Of a stretch of DNA of 64,000 bases, positions 20,595-32,774 are shown piece by piece (position 1 is the stretch's first letter; each line of letters starts with the position of its first letter). The notes beneath the pieces are model-generated. The model was given only the letters and a program-made list of their open reading frames with translations. It did no database searches and was not told the DNA's origin. Made by a program: the position numbers and the translations under genes. The DNA lies in contig MU008177.1 in NCBI GenBank assembly GCA_010909165.1, positions 558,001 through 622,000 on the forward strand, read 5' to 3'. This DNA is from Anthoceros angustus. Its lineage: Eukaryota > Streptophyta > Anthocerotopsida > Anthocerotales > Anthocerotaceae.

Positions 20595-21288
20595 CGCGTT
20601 GCCGTGTTTTGGCGTGTGAGAAGTTGTGGTCTCGTCTCTATCTGTCGCTTTGCATGATGTGAAGGATTTGCGGCAGCCCCGAAGTAAGGTAGTCAGGTTA
20701 CACCGTAGTAAGCTGGCTAACGCACACTGGTGTTCCTGGTCCGCTGATCGTCACCACCGTGTCGTCTGGCTCTTCCGTCGTCAGATCGCATCACAGCGAT
20801 GTGGGTTGTCTATCGTCTCACGATCTGTATTGTTGCACCTGCTCCGCACATCGTATTATGACTTCATGCATCTTCCAAAAGTAAATCTCTAGAAAAGCCA
20901 CGCCTCTAGAGAATGAAGATGGTATACACAAGAAATAAAAAAAATGAACGAGGTAAGAGTGGAAACACAGAGTTGTTGATTCCAGGCTCGTGTATTTGCA
21001 CATGCTCGTACATCCCACAAATCGGCACCTATCAAAGAAATCTGCATATTTGCGGAATCAACAAAGTCGAAGGGGATCTTAAGCCCGCTGCCCATCGGAC
21101 ACAGCCCAAAGCCTAAAACATCAAAGACCGAGACGTTTTTAGAGAGAACCTAGATACTCTATTCCGCCCTACCCGATGGGAGCAAGCGTTTGCACGCCAT
21201 CCCGAAGCTTTCAATCGCGGCAACGAAGCAAGAAAGGTGGGAGGATCTGAAGCGAGCAGGAACGTGTTGCTGCGCAAGGAACAGCGTG
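20595..21288. other. snoRNA-like sequence and CSN7 leader
   Basis: 20651-20750 has a C-like gcatgatgt and a D-like gctga but no terminal stem or rRNA match that I can see. A 7-bp pair cagatcg/cgatctg at about 20781-20826 forms a hairpin. Further box C/D or H/ACA RNAs may be present but are not called. The rest is the presumed 5' region of CSN7. Confidence 0.4.
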
Positions 21289-22977
21289 ATGGAGGTGGAG
21301 ATGCGGCAGGCAGAGCTGGTGGAGCAGTTCCTGGTCCTGGCCAAGAGCGCGCGGGGCAGAGCAGCCGCGGAGCTCATCATGCACGCCACCTCGGATCCAT
21401 CGCTCTATGCTTTCTCTGAGCTCCTGTCTGTGCCGCACATTGAGGAGGTTCGAAATTTCGGGTCTTTCTCTGCACAGCAATGCTGTGCTTGTGCTGCGTG
21501 TTCTTACATTTCTGCTGCAATTGCAGTTGCATGGAACGGAGCAGTCCAGCTACCTAGATCTTCTGCGGCTTTTCGCACACGGGACCTGGACGGATTACAA
21601 GAGTAAATTTGCCGTCCGGCCTTTCCAGGGATTTTTATGTAGGGGATGTTGTGGCTTCCGAGGACTTCTGGATTAGGGTACTGAGGTAGGGCGTGCCCTG
21701 CAGATAATGCGCGTCACCTTCCGGAATTGCAACCTCAGCAGAAACTGAAGCTCAAGCAGCTGACTGTGATGACGTTGGCTGAGACGTCCAAGGTGCGAAT
21801 TTGCTTACTCGCTTGCGAGATTTTTTGACTGGGCTGTGTTGAGCGCTGGCTCGTAAGGTGGAAGATGCAGCAGGGGTGGTTTGATGTCACAGAAGAGAGG
21901 GGGTGTATCCCTGGTTTTGGAGTTTGCTGGCTTGTAGGGAAAGTTGGAGTAATTGTTATCTGCCTGCTGGACAGGTTCGTATGATGATAATGAATGGGGT
22001 TTGAACAGGTGCTGCCTTACGATCTACTCATGCAACAACTAGATGTGTCAAATGTCCGCGAGCTTGAGGATCTTCTTATCAATGACTGCATGTATGCGGT
22101 AAGTGTGCTTGCGTTTACCCAGGGCTCTTCTGTGAGCAGGCGTGACACTTGCTTGGTTGGTCTTCTGGTTCTCCTACAGGGTATTGTGAGAGGCAAGCTG
22201 GACCAACGGCGCAGGTGTTTTGAGGCAAGTAGGAGCGTCTGATAGCAGTATTAGAATTGGGTTTGTCATTTTGTGGTTTCAGTTTATGCGAAGGTTTGGT
22301 TGTAGTATCTTACTCTTGGTACATGATATCCTTGTAAGCAGGTACAATTTGCTGCTGGTAGGGACTTGAGACCAGGTCAACTTGATAACATGATACATAC
22401 TCTCACTGATTGGTAAGTATGTGAAGTAGCATTGCCAGATCTCGAAGGATGCCCCGGTCCTGGTCTGGATGCTTTCTTACCACCTTTGGGTTTTATTGTT
22501 GCAGGCTGGGGAATTCCGAAACACTTTTACATACCATTCAAGAAAAGATCAGGTGGGCTGACAGCATGAGCGAGGTCGATAGAAGGCACAAGAAGGAAGT
22601 AGAAGAGAAGGCAGAGGAGATCAGAAAGTCTCTCAAGGTTGGTAACGAATCCTCTCTGTTGATGCTTAGTGTCTGTCTTGCTCGTAGCATGGGAAAATCA
22701 TGTGATATTCCCATCCAGCTGCAGTTACATTAGTTGAAGGAGATTACACATGGTCGATGTACTTTCTCACTTCTTGGCAGAAGCTTTTGTACACGGTCGT
22801 GTAAAGCAGGCAGAGGACAATTTGCGTGGGCAGCAAGACCCTGTCTACTCGGAAGCAGGGCCACTGGTGATGGATTGTGTGGAAGAGGATCGGAGCAGAC
22901 AAAAAAGGTGCAGGGCCCAGTATGTTCCCGTCACTGGTGCACAAATTTCAGTCTTGCTCAATGAGCGTGCTGAATAG
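21289..22977 (+). CDS. CSN7: COP9 signalosome subunit 7
   Basis: Eight exons joined in frame: 21289-21447, 21527-21602, 21704-21792, 22009-22098, 22180-22224, 22342-22412, 22505-22637, 22810-22977, giving about 276 residues. Family signatures in order: QAELVEQFLVLAKSARGRAA, YLDLLRLFAHGTW, LKLKQLTVMTLAET, LPYDLLMQQLDVSNVRELED, GIVRGKLDQ, then a C-terminal coiled helix (DRRHKKEVEEKAEEIRKSL). The PCI domain covers roughly residues 30-165. CSN7 is a scaffold subunit of the nuclear complex that removes NEDD8 from cullins. The start is placed at the ATG that fits family length; an upstream in-frame ATG exists at 21190. Intron 5 uses a GC donor (gag|gcaagt). The last exon border is the least certain. 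Confidence 0.93.
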
Positions 22978-23819
22978 CTCACCGGGCTATTTGTTGTGTG
23001 CAGAAGGCGCTAGAAACCACGATCTAGGGGGCTAGGCTTTTTTTGGCTGTAGTGCTTGCATTCGCGAGGCGAGGAAGCCAATTTCGGTAGTTCTAATACA
23101 AGTTTTGTCGCTACTTTTTAGACACAGGCTATAGTGATGGCCTTCTGCTGTCAAAGCTAGCATCTCCAATTCGGCTTCTGAACAAATTGATCGCTAATTC
23201 TTTCAGTGTTGGAGTCCTCATGCCTGCACCTTGAATGCGGCACTTTTAAAGCACGTAGATTTCATCCTGCCGCAACAAATGTAATTTCTATTCGAACTAT
23301 TGTCGTCGATTTTGGGTCGTCGAGGAAGATCTGAAATCCTTTCAGGAGAATGATTCTTATCGTGATTTTTCAGGGGAATGTTTCAACCTGAATGTTCCTT
23401 GGCACCCCTTACGGGGGAATGTTTCAACCTGAATGTCTCTTGGCGCCAATCCTCATCAGACCCAAGAGCGATTGACCGGGACACGGCGAAGTTCCTTCCC
23501 TTGTCCGGGACATGGTACTTGTGGAAAGTGTGCGAATGTGTAACTGCACAAAATACATATCTACATATGTAGGTACCAAGAAGCATCCAGAACTTTGCTC
23601 GCTCAGTTGTGAAACAACTTGAAACATCGGAACGAAAGCCTCCTAACCGCGTCTCCCCACCCCCTTGACGCAGCAAACCATTGAAAACGGATGACCTAGA
23701 GCTCATTTCGAAGTTGCTTTTCCGGCTACGAGGCCCGGAGGTACCTACGGAAGTCACAACACATAGCCTGCTGGCTTCATTCCTGAGCTAAGCGTTTGTC
23801 CGTGGATAAAAGATGCAAA
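22978..23819. other. CSN7 3' flank with a 41-bp tandem repeat
   Basis: No gene supported. gggaatgtttcaacctgaat occurs at about 23373 and again 41 bp later, each followed by gt(t)cctTggc-like text. The remainder shows no coding pattern. Confidence 0.5.
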
Positions 23820-24005
23820 CATGTCATACCGGGATAAGATCAGATACGTTCCTGGGCAACAACGACATCAGAGCATCATCTGGTTTGCCAGTACAGCGTT
23901 CACAGCAACGTCCCATAAGAGGCACACAAGGCAAACATTGTGGTTGCGCAGCGACGTATCCAATCGTGTCCCAGATTGACGGTGAGAGTATGAACAGATC
24001 GACCA
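23820..24005. repeat. Dispersed repeat, copy 1
   Basis: Shares gatcagatacgttcctgggc and the later tggttgcrcagsgasgtatc block with sequence at 47505-47690, and more weakly with 47770-47905. Family not recognised. See findings. Confidence 0.6.
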
Positions 24006-24442
24006 TCGACCCTTATTAACGCAAAGATACAAGAGTAACACAAGGATAACTAACCACTTTTGACCGGAGAGAGTGTTTGCTTGCATCCATCCCGGAGCCA
24101 AGAGCTAGCCGCAAGGGGGCAAAAACCTGCAATCGCCACGGGCGGGCTTCTTGGAGGAAACCCTAGCTACAGTGTACTGTACTCACATGCGTTCAGGGAA
24201 CATAAGTAGACACATAGACATAGTGAAAGTGAGACGTGAAACGTGAAACTCGATTGGCTGAAAACTTGGTCGTTTTTCATCCCCCATGCTACCTACTTGC
24301 ATGCTTCCTTCCTTGGTTGGACCTGCGACCGAGGTTTAATCTAATGGTACATCGCCAGTAAAGTCGTGTGTAGTTGTAGCGTGCGCTGGTGTGGAGAGGT
24401 AACGCAGCGGAGCGTGAAGGGTAGCGGAGCGAGGGTATGGTC

Positions 24443-26068
24443 ATGGGAACTTCCGGTTCAAAGTTAGAGAAAGTGCTTGGCGACCAATTTCCAGAGGGGG
24501 AGCGCTACTTCGGGCTGGAGAACTTCGGAAATACCTGCTACTGTAACAGCGTGCTGCAGGTTTTTTCTATTAGACGGGATCTGACTTTTGCAATCCCTCA
24601 CATCAGGGTATGCTGTGCCTGGTTAGACCCTGAGCACGTCCATCTTGTTTCCAGGCCCTGTATTTCTGTGTGCCTTTCCGGAATCAGCTACTGGAGTATT
24701 GTAATCGCTATAAAAACGTGGGTGAAGCAGAGGACAACCTCTTGATTTGCTTGTCTGACCTCTTCACGCAGGTTGTCTCTCGTGAGTCCCTCCCAGCCAG
24801 ATACTTGTCTGTTGCGCACGTGATTTCCGTAATTCATGCTCTCAGCCTGACTGTGAAATGGTTCTGCAGATAAATTCTCACAAGAAGAAGACTGGGGTGC
24901 TTTCGCCAAAACGCTTTGTGCAGAGGGTTAAGAAGCAAAATGAGCTGTTCCGCAGCTACATGCACCAGGTCTGTGATAAGCTCATTCGTATGAATTTGCC
25001 ATCTGGAGCTCGTTGCCGAAAACTTGTTCTGAGGCCTGCTCTCGTGGACAGGATGCTCATGAATTTCTGAATTTCCTCTTGAACGAGCTTGTCGACATTC
25101 TGGAAAAAGAGTCTAAAGCTTCCGAGAAGCTATCAAACGGTACATCTAACGGTCTGTCCAATGGCAACGAGCAGAAGTCGATGACATGGGTACATAAGAT
25201 ATTTCAGGTGTGCGACATCTGTCTTCCAATACTGGGCCATGTAGGGTGTGGACACAATTGATGTGGACGCTGGATATTGGGAGGCATGGTTGCAGGAAAA
25301 GCAGGAGCTTGTCGACGTTTTCCACTACTTGTAGATGTGTTATTTATTGCTTAACTTGGATGAAAATACATTGATTGCAGGGAATTTTGACAAATGAGAC
25401 GAGATGTTTGCGTTGTGAGACCATCACAGCCAGGGATGAAACATTTCTAGACTTGAGTCTGGACATTGAACAGAACAGTTCCATCACGAGCTGTCTACGG
25501 AATTTCAGCTCTACCGAGACCCTTAATGCTGAAGACAAGTTCTTTTGCGACAAGTGCTGTAGGTCTGGAAACAGAGTCCTATTAGCCCTTTATATGCATA
25601 TGGAAAGTCCTGATGAATTAATATTGTGGCTTGTGCAGTTTGCAGGAAGCACAGAAAAGAATGAAAATTAAATTTCCTCCCAAGATTCTCGCTCTGCATC
25701 TTAAACGCTTCAAGTATATCGAGCAGCTTGCGAGGTACAAAAAACTGTCGTACCGTGTTGTGTTTCCCTTGGAGCTGAAGCTGGTGAATACAACAGATGA
25801 CGCTCCCAATTCGGAGGCAGAGTACTCTTTGTTTGCCGTCGTTGTTCATGTTGGTAGCGGTCCTAATCATGGCCACTATGTCAGCCTTGTTAAGAGCCAC
25901 AACCACTGGCTGTTTTTTGATGACGACAACGTGGAGATGATTGACGAGACAGTAGTGCAGACATTTTTTGGATCTGCACAAGAGTACTCCAACAATACGG
26001 ATCACGGCTACATACTATTCTACGAGAGTGAAGAACAACATAGGCTGGGGAAGTCACATGTCTATTGA
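24443..26068 (+). CDS. UBP3/4: Ubiquitin carboxyl-terminal hydrolase, UBP3/UBP4 type
   Basis: Six exons in frame: 24443-24559, 24655-24771, 24870-24968, 25052-25207, 25381-25562, 25639-26068. The ATG at 24443 gives [10 protein letters not shown], like Arabidopsis UBP3/4 (a possible N-myristoyl start); a codon pair upstream another ATG lies at 24437. The Cys box [16 protein letters not shown] has the nucleophile near residue 32. RCLRCE and FFCDKC give a CxxC...CxxC zinc pattern. The His box [10 protein letters not shown] and the [10 protein letters not shown] Asp region close the catalytic centre. USP-family cysteine proteases cleave ubiquitin from proteins; Arabidopsis UBP3/4 are nuclear and needed in pollen. 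Near full length, with close similarity throughout. Introns 83-173 bp. Confidence 0.95.
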
Positions 26069-26950
26069 GGTGGTAACCGTGGCGGTTTAAGTCAAGGCAA
26101 GCACATACAGGGAATCAGAGTCTGTTTAACGCCTTCGCCATGCTCACCATGCTTCTTATCCACAAACCGAACGTGCTACCCACAGCAGGGTTTGCTGCAC
26201 GTGCCCAGACCTAGGGCCCGCAGGAGGTATGTGGCTACCACCCCACCTTGCTTCTGCAGGAGAGTGATGATCTGCAGGCGCAATCGATGTACGGCATGTA
26301 TGGACAGAAACGACCTCTCGGCACCCACACTCTGAAATTCGGCGTTGCGAAAAACCTCAAAACGCCCAAAGATGGACTTTGAACATAGTTGGAGGCCACT
26401 TGTACAATAATCAGATGTTAAGAAATATTTTATTTGTACATCTCTTCCGGTGCTAACGATGGACATGTGTCCATGCCAAGAGATCGTAGAGTTCACACCA
26501 TCCCAACAAGGCTTTCAGCACAACCTTTACCTTGTCATGGAGGCGCTCTCAACACCGCCCCGCACAGCGTCCTGGATCATAACAGCTAGCTACCTCCTCC
26601 TCCGCCTCCCTATGAGACCACATAGCCGGTAGTTGCCTCTGGCCTCTCTGCTGGCCGGAGGCGAGGCAAGAATCTCAGCGAGGATGGAATGGGAAGGCAG
26701 ATTTAGGTTTATGTGGCGTGGTTTTATCATACCTCTATGACCGAGGGAACTTGACGGGCGAGAGAGTTTAGTTTGGGGTAAGAAAGCTCTCCAAACTATC
26801 GAAAAACATGTATCTCCTCGGTGACATTAAATTGCGAGATTTGAATGTCAAACAAATCAATATATTCTCGAGAAAATTTAAAGAAATAAGTGTCTATATA
26901 TGTGTGCAAGCAACCTCATATATTCATGAATCCACTAGAGCATTAGAAAT
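26069..26950. other. Intergenic, nothing supported
   Basis: 3' flank of the ubiquitin protease and promoter of the next gene. A tctatatatgtg motif lies at about 26893-26904, as in the protease array promoters. Antisense frames here have no domain. Confidence 0.5.
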
Positions 26951-28429
26951 ATGGCGAAATCCAACGGTAAACAGCCAACTATAAACTATGAGGTTCAACC
27001 TTGGACGTCAAGCTCGAAACGTATTGCAGAAGATTGGGAGATTATTAATAATGTTGTACTGAAAGCTCTCCAATTTTTATTCGACAATTGCCATGGATCA
27101 TTGGATCTACTTGATGGTGAGTTTATAACTGTAAACATGGCTGTTCATCGCATCATAAAGCTTCCAACAGGGGTCTTCCAGTTATTAGAAGCATATGAAA
27201 AAGCATTGAGTGATGGACTATGTCACATTTCTAGTAACCCATATATTATCGGTGGAGAAGTTGGATGGGCGAGAAAAGTATTGAAGCACTTGATCCAACA
27301 ATGGAACGTGTATGAAAGCTTTGTAGAACGACTGATGGAAATATTTGGTCCTTTAAATGATTTAAATGCAGAGGAATTTGATCTTTCTTTCAAGGGTTAT
27401 ATGATCTTTTCTCTACTTGCATACACTGATTACGCAAAAAGAGCCATAAACCATGTTGTGCAAGAAGGATATGACAACATCGAAGACATGGATGCTTCAC
27501 TTTTGGTTGGTATGATGAGTACGTATATGTCAAGTGAGAAGAGACGACATTACTTTCGGCAAAATATAGAGCCAATAACATACAATGCGATTGCAACATT
27601 GATTTGGCAAATATTTCCTATGGTAGCACGAGAATTTTGGGGAGATAATACTGAAGAAAAAGGAGGGCAAACTTTTCAAGCAAACTCTACGAGTACAACT
27701 TCTTTATCACAAGGACAAGACTTAAATGAGATAAGCTCATTGAATGATCTGATCGTGATGGAGAAGTTTTTGAGTAGTATAGCGGCCAATGATAACTCCA
27801 TAAAGGATCTTGTCGTGGTGGAACCAATATCTTTATCTCCTCCAACTTCTGATCTTGATATTGTGGAGCCAACACCTTTATCTCCTCCAACTTCTGATCT
27901 TGATATTGTGGAGCCAACATATTTATCTTCTCCAACTCTTGATCTTGATGTTGTGAAGCCAACATCTTTATCTCCTCCAACTCCTGATCATGATGTTGTG
28001 GAGCCAATATCTTTGTCTCCTCCATCTCCTTTACCACAAACACAAAACTTAGAGGAAGAAATCTTAGATGATCTTTTTGTGATGCAAGATTTTTTGAGTG
28101 GCCTATCAGGTAATGACTCCGCAAGAAGTTCTGATGTTGGGAAGACAATATCTCCTTCTTCTTCACCGGCTCCATCTCGATCCACAAGAAGTTCTGATGT
28201 TGGGAAGACAATATCTCCTTCTTCTTCACCGGCTCCATCTCGATCGACAAGAAGTTCTGATGTTGGGAAGACAATATCTCCTTCTTCTTCACCAGCTCCA
28301 TCTCGATCTGCAAGAAGTTCTGATGTTGAGAAGACAATATCTCCTTCTACTTCACCAGCTCCATCTCGAACAAAGAAAAAAATTGGTTCGCGGTTGCGAA
28401 AGATTGTAAAATGGTCTTTTAGAGAGTGA
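26951..28429 (+). CDS. Unknown protein with two internal repeat arrays
   Basis: A single-exon frame of 492 codons. Residues 1-230 are mixed hydrophobic and probably helical, with no domain I recognise and no signal peptide. Residues about 287-358 hold about five imperfect copies of a 15-residue unit around VVEPTSLSPPTSDLD (45-bp DNA unit). Residues about 392-473 hold four copies of a 21-residue unit around RSSDVGKTISPSSSPAPS (63-bp DNA unit). The tail is basic (KKKIGSRLRKIVK). Codons are A/T-rich, unlike the flanking UBP and CLC genes but like the neprosin gene and the protease array. TATA-like tctatatatgtg lies about 50 bp upstream. Function unknown; a lineage-restricted gene is likely. Confidence 0.7.
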   Translation: MAKSNGKQPTINYEVQPWTSSSKRIAEDWEIINNVVLKALQFLFDNCHGSLDLLDGEFITVNMAVHRIIKLPTGVFQLLEAYEKALSDGLCHISSNPYIIGGEVGWARKVLKHLIQQWNVYESFVERLMEIFGPLNDLNAEEFDLSFKGYMIFSLLAYTDYAKRAINHVVQEGYDNIEDMDASLLVGMMSTYMSSEKRRHYFRQNIEPITYNAIATLIWQIFPMVAREFWGDNTEEKGGQTFQANSTSTTSLSQGQDLNEISSLNDLIVMEKFLSSIAANDNSIKDLVVVEPISLSPPTSDLDIVEPTPLSPPTSDLDIVEPTYLSSPTLDLDVVKPTSLSPPTPDHDVVEPISLSPPSPLPQTQNLEEEILDDLFVMQDFLSGLSGNDSARSSDVGKTISPSSSPAPSRSTRSSDVGKTISPSSSPAPSRSTRSSDVGKTISPSSSPAPSRSARSSDVEKTISPSTSPAPSRTKKKIGSRLRKIVKWSFRE

Positions 28430-29454
28430 AAATTTATTTTAAATTAGTTTAAACCAGAGTTCCACCCAAGATCGAAGCTAGAAAAAAATGTGTTATTTTT
28501 TGTATCATTTTAAAAATTATAAAAATATCCACATCAATTTCCTTTAAATAGTAGGAGATACATAGCTCAATTTATATCACGCAAAGAGCCTAGGCCTGGA
28601 GCAACGGCCTGCAAGAGCTATAACACATGCAAAGTCGATAACTTCCTCTAGTCAACAAAGATGAGCAAGTTATTGAGCTGAAGACATTTTTGAAAGAAAA
28701 CTTGGTTATCGGGCATTTCTAGATACCGAAGCCCTTCCAACGGAATGTCTGTTCCACGGACGGACACGCTGCCAAGACGTCATCCAGGAACGTAGGGAAG
28801 TAGGAGGTAGTGAATGGACAACAGTCGCTACAGCACATCATACTACAATACAGTCGGATCCTGTCACTGTGTTTGGCTGTTGGAAAACTTGGGGGCCAGC
28901 TGATCGCTGATTGGACTACGAGGGCAAGTTTTGCAGGGTGACACATTGGCTAGCCGACAGAGGTTCACCGGTCAACGACCGAAATGGGGAAAAATAGAGG
29001 GTGATATACTCGTCGAGGCCCGGGCCCTCTCACTGGACTGGTTGTGTGGATGGAATGCTCACTTGGACGTGATGGCTTCATGTTGAGGCTGTGTGGCACT
29101 CGTGCAACTGCTTTCTTTCCTTTTATGTCGCTTTCTGGATTCAATTTTTGAAGGGCTGTTTGTATGAATTGGCTCGTTGTCGGCTCCGGGTGCCGGAGTT
29201 GCTAGAGCAGGAAGGCGCTAGAAGGTGATGGATCTCTGCTCTTGGAGAGAGCCGTGAACTACATGGCTGTTGCTGCCTACGCCCGCCCACCAGTGTAGTA
29301 GGCTGGAATGGCAGGCGCGTGGGACGGATGTGAAATGCTTGCACCAATTGCAAGTAGCGTGTCTGCTACTGCTGGAGGATTAATGCTTGTCTGAGGAGTT
29401 GGAGTGACCTGAGGCGCTGCTCGCAGAGGGGGAGATTGGTGGAGTTAGCGAGAA
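28430..29454. other. Intergenic, nothing supported
   Basis: AT-rich start, then GC-richer sequence that is probably the CLC leader. No domain-bearing frame on either strand. Confidence 0.5.
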
Positions 29455-32400
29455 ATGTTGCGCGAGATGACCTCCTGTAGCAGCATCCTGCCCGCATCTG
29501 CTGTCAGGACGCGTTACGCAACTGACCCAGGCCCGAGCAGGGGTTCCTGGAAGAATGTGGAGTACCGGCGGAAAGGAGGAAATGAATCTTGGGTTTCTGG
29601 GTTGAGAGCTGTACGAAGGGTGCAGGGTGCTGTGCTGAGTGGTACGCACCCTGGAGAGCTTAATGCTCTAGGCTTGGGTTATGTTGCAGCAAGCGGTTGC
29701 GGCTGCAGAAGCTTGGAGGGCGGGGTGCATTCGGCGCAGGATGTGATGTCCAGAGCCCCGTCCACGTCTGGCTCATGGGTGATGTCCCTCGGGAATAGAC
29801 CTCAACAAGTCCAGTGGAGGAAGGGGCGATTTGTGATGGACTGCCCTGCCCTGTTGCCGAAGGGATTTCGCCTGCCAGCCAAACAAAGCTTGGTAGTGAC
29901 ACCTATAGTTTGGAGGAACAGTAGAAAGCCAGAAACACTCCTCGTGAGATCGAGCTTTGGCAACATAAGGATACTGAGGGCGGGAGAAGAACCACAAGTG
30001 TTGTTGCTGGAAGACCCTGACAATGAGTTTCAACAGGGAGAAGATGGTGGTCAAGTGCGGGGTCGAGCGTCCGAAACAGTTGCTGTAGACACGACGGCTG
30101 AGATAGCAGACGCTTCTTCTGAATCCCTGCCTCCTGAAGGCTTCATCCTCCTCATTGCCTGCATGATTGGCCTCCTCACTGGAGCCGGCGTTGTTCTGTT
30201 CAATGTTGGGGTGAGGTGGATTTCTCAGCCCTTGCTTTCTCTTCTTGCACATGTATCAGCTACAAGGCGTATTACCCTCAGCCAGCTGCTCTCGTTGCGG
30301 GGTTTCATTTTGAGCTTGTTGTTGTCTCCTAACTGTGAGTTGGAGTTTTGATATTGTTTTCAGTAAGGCTCTCTTCGTCAATGCAGGAACATGGCGTACA
30401 TGACCTATTGTGGGAGGGAGTGTATGGACCTTCGTGGCTTAGAGCTCATCCTATTCAGCAGACATGGCAACATATCATCTTCATTCCAGTCGGTGGTGGT
30501 CTAGTTGTCGGAGTTTTGAATACAATAAGGAATAGGTTGGAAGTTCCTGCTGGGGAAGATACTAACGACGAAGGAAATATCTCTTTTGTCTCGAGAATGA
30601 AGGCATTCTTCAGGCCTGTGCTTAAAGCTGCGGCAGCAGCTGTCACACTCGGGACAGGAAACTCTCTTGGTCCAGAGGGTCCCAGTGTGGAAATTGGTGC
30701 ATCTATTGCATCAGGGTTCGGGGATCTGCTGAAAAGTAGCAGAGAACGAAAATTATCGTTCACAGCAGCAGGGTCTGCAGCTGGCATTGCCTCAGGTGAG
30801 GTGAGCTATTCTGAGTAGGTCACTGCATGACGTTAAGTGACGGCACGTTGGCTGTGTGTTCGAGGTCTGCTATCCGCTGCGCCTAACTGTGTGTATATGG
30901 GTATTGGATTTTAGGTTTCAATGCTGCCGTCGCCGGCTGCTTCTTTGCTCTTGAGTCGGTTCTTCGTCCAATATCTGGACAGAACTCATCCTCGTTAACA
31001 ACGGCCACAATTATTCTTGGTTCCGTGCTCGCCTCTGTTGTATCCCAAGCGGGTTTGGGATCTGAGCCTGCCTTCAGGACTCCTGCATATGAATTTCGCT
31101 CTCCTGCAGGTAAGTACCATACGTCACGCTGGTAGTAATTTGCATATGACTAAGTGGAGAACCCCTAGCCCGACAATTTGTATCTGGAGGGCGTGTGACA
31201 AATCATCTTCCTGTTTTGCAGAGCTCCCACTATATCTTCTACTTGGTATTCTTTGTGGATTTGTTTCTGTTTGTCTCCTGACGGGCTCAGCTTATGCGAC
31301 TTCAGCTTTTGACGGCCTGAAAGCCCGTGGTGTACCCGCTGGAATTCTCCCTTCCTTGGGAGGACTGTCAGTGGGATTGATTGCATTGGCCTATCCTGAG
31401 ATACTGTACTGGGGGTTTGAGAATGTGGAAGTTCTCCTCAGATCACGAATGCCATGGGCAGCGGGTCCATCACCAGGCTTGCTGCTTCAGCTGGTTGGGG
31501 CAAAGGTGGTCGCAACTTCATTATGCAGGGGATCAGGATTGGTGGGTGGGGTCTATGCTCCTTCGTTGTTCATTGGTGCTGCCCTAGGATCCGCATATGG
31601 AACTCTGGTGAATTATGTCGTAGTACATGCAGACTCGATGTATCATCTCAACGTCCTCAGTGTCGCAGCCCCTCAAGCGTATGCTCTGGTAGGACAGTAC
31701 TTCTTTTCACGGTCATGGTGGTTTCCAATGAAACATACTGCAACTAACAAAGCATTGGATGTTGAATCTTGAACAGGTTGGCATGGCAGCCACTCTTGCA
31801 GGTGTATGTCAAGTGCCTTTCACATCTGTCCTGCTCCTCTTCGAACTAACCCATGACTATCGCATCATTTTACCACTCATGGCGGCAGTGGGGCTCTCCT
31901 GTTGGGTTGCGTCTGCAGCAACCTCACAGAAGAGCACTCGGGGTTCGACTAAGATAACTGCACCAGCAGGGTTGCTGCCAAGCAGGAGCCGGGTCAATGG
32001 TACTGTGAAGGACGAGAGTGTTTCTGGTCAAGAAATGATATGTACATTAGATTCTTCTCTTTGCTTGAACTCGGAAGTCAATGATGAGAAACTGCGAGCA
32101 CAGATCCCTGTCTCTGCGGCCATGAGGACAAAGTTTGCTGTTGTCTCACCTGAAGTCACCGTAAAAGCAGCGGTGTCATTGATGATAGAGCAAAAAGAGT
32201 GGTGTGTGTTGATAGTTGGTAAGAACGGACTCCTCGAGGGGATTTTGACTCTAGGAGACGTCCAGCAAGAAGCACGGAAAGCTAGGAGCACTTCACAGGT
32301 AAATGATCGAATACTGCTTTGCGTTCCTATTACGTTTAGTAGCTCCCGCAGACAAAAACTGAACGCTGACCTGTTTACTGTGTAGCAAACGGATCAGAGA

Positions 32401-32774
32401 CCTGTTTCGAAGGTGTCCAAGAGTTGGTCCTCTGGTAAATTAGTGACTGCCTATGCGGATATGAGCCTTCGAGCAGCTGAAAGGAAGATGGTCAGCCGAG
32501 GGATAAGGCAGGTTCCTGTTGTGGCAAAGACTGGAGAGAGTGACCGATTCGTGATCGGACTTCTTGACAGAGATTCCATTGATCGAGCTTGCCGGTAAGT
32601 GGCATGGATGTTACATGGATCGTGGTGTTCCTTTGTTGTTCCTCGCCTGTTACAGACTTGTACAGAAGTGATAGTGCCCAATGCACATTTTACAGGGCTG
32701 AAGCAACCAGGAGGATGGTGGAGCGGTTGTCCACTTCTTCTGTTCCAGTTGATGCTGAAACTTCCATACGATGA
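29455..32774 (+). CDS. CLC-type chloride channel/transporter with CBS pair (CLC-e/f group)
   Basis: Seven exons in frame: 29455-30252, 30387-30795, 30915-31109, 31222-31688, 31777-32298, 32386-32594, 32696-32774. The first about 230 residues are Ser/Arg-rich and lack acids at the start, like a plastid transit peptide. The channel core follows with helix IGLLTGAGVVLFNVGVRW, selectivity motif GTGNSLGPEGPSVEIG (the GxGxPE-type region), GSGLVGGVYAPSLFIGAALG and GVCQVPFTSVLLLFELT. Two CBS repeats make up the C-terminus (VSAAMRTKFAVVSPE... and ADMSLRAAERKMVSRGIRQV). Plant CLC-e and CLC-f are organellar (thylakoid, Golgi) anion proteins. The PE of the motif shows Glu at the gating position. Introns 87-134 bp. 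Start codon could also be the ATG at 29467. Confidence 0.93.

Noticed and set aside
20651-20850. Further box C/D or H/ACA RNA
   Set aside because: C- and D-like boxes and a hairpin are present but there is no terminal stem and no rRNA match that I can recall.
29660-30252. Minus-strand frames inside CLC exon 1
   Set aside because: Antisense of the well-supported CLC gene.
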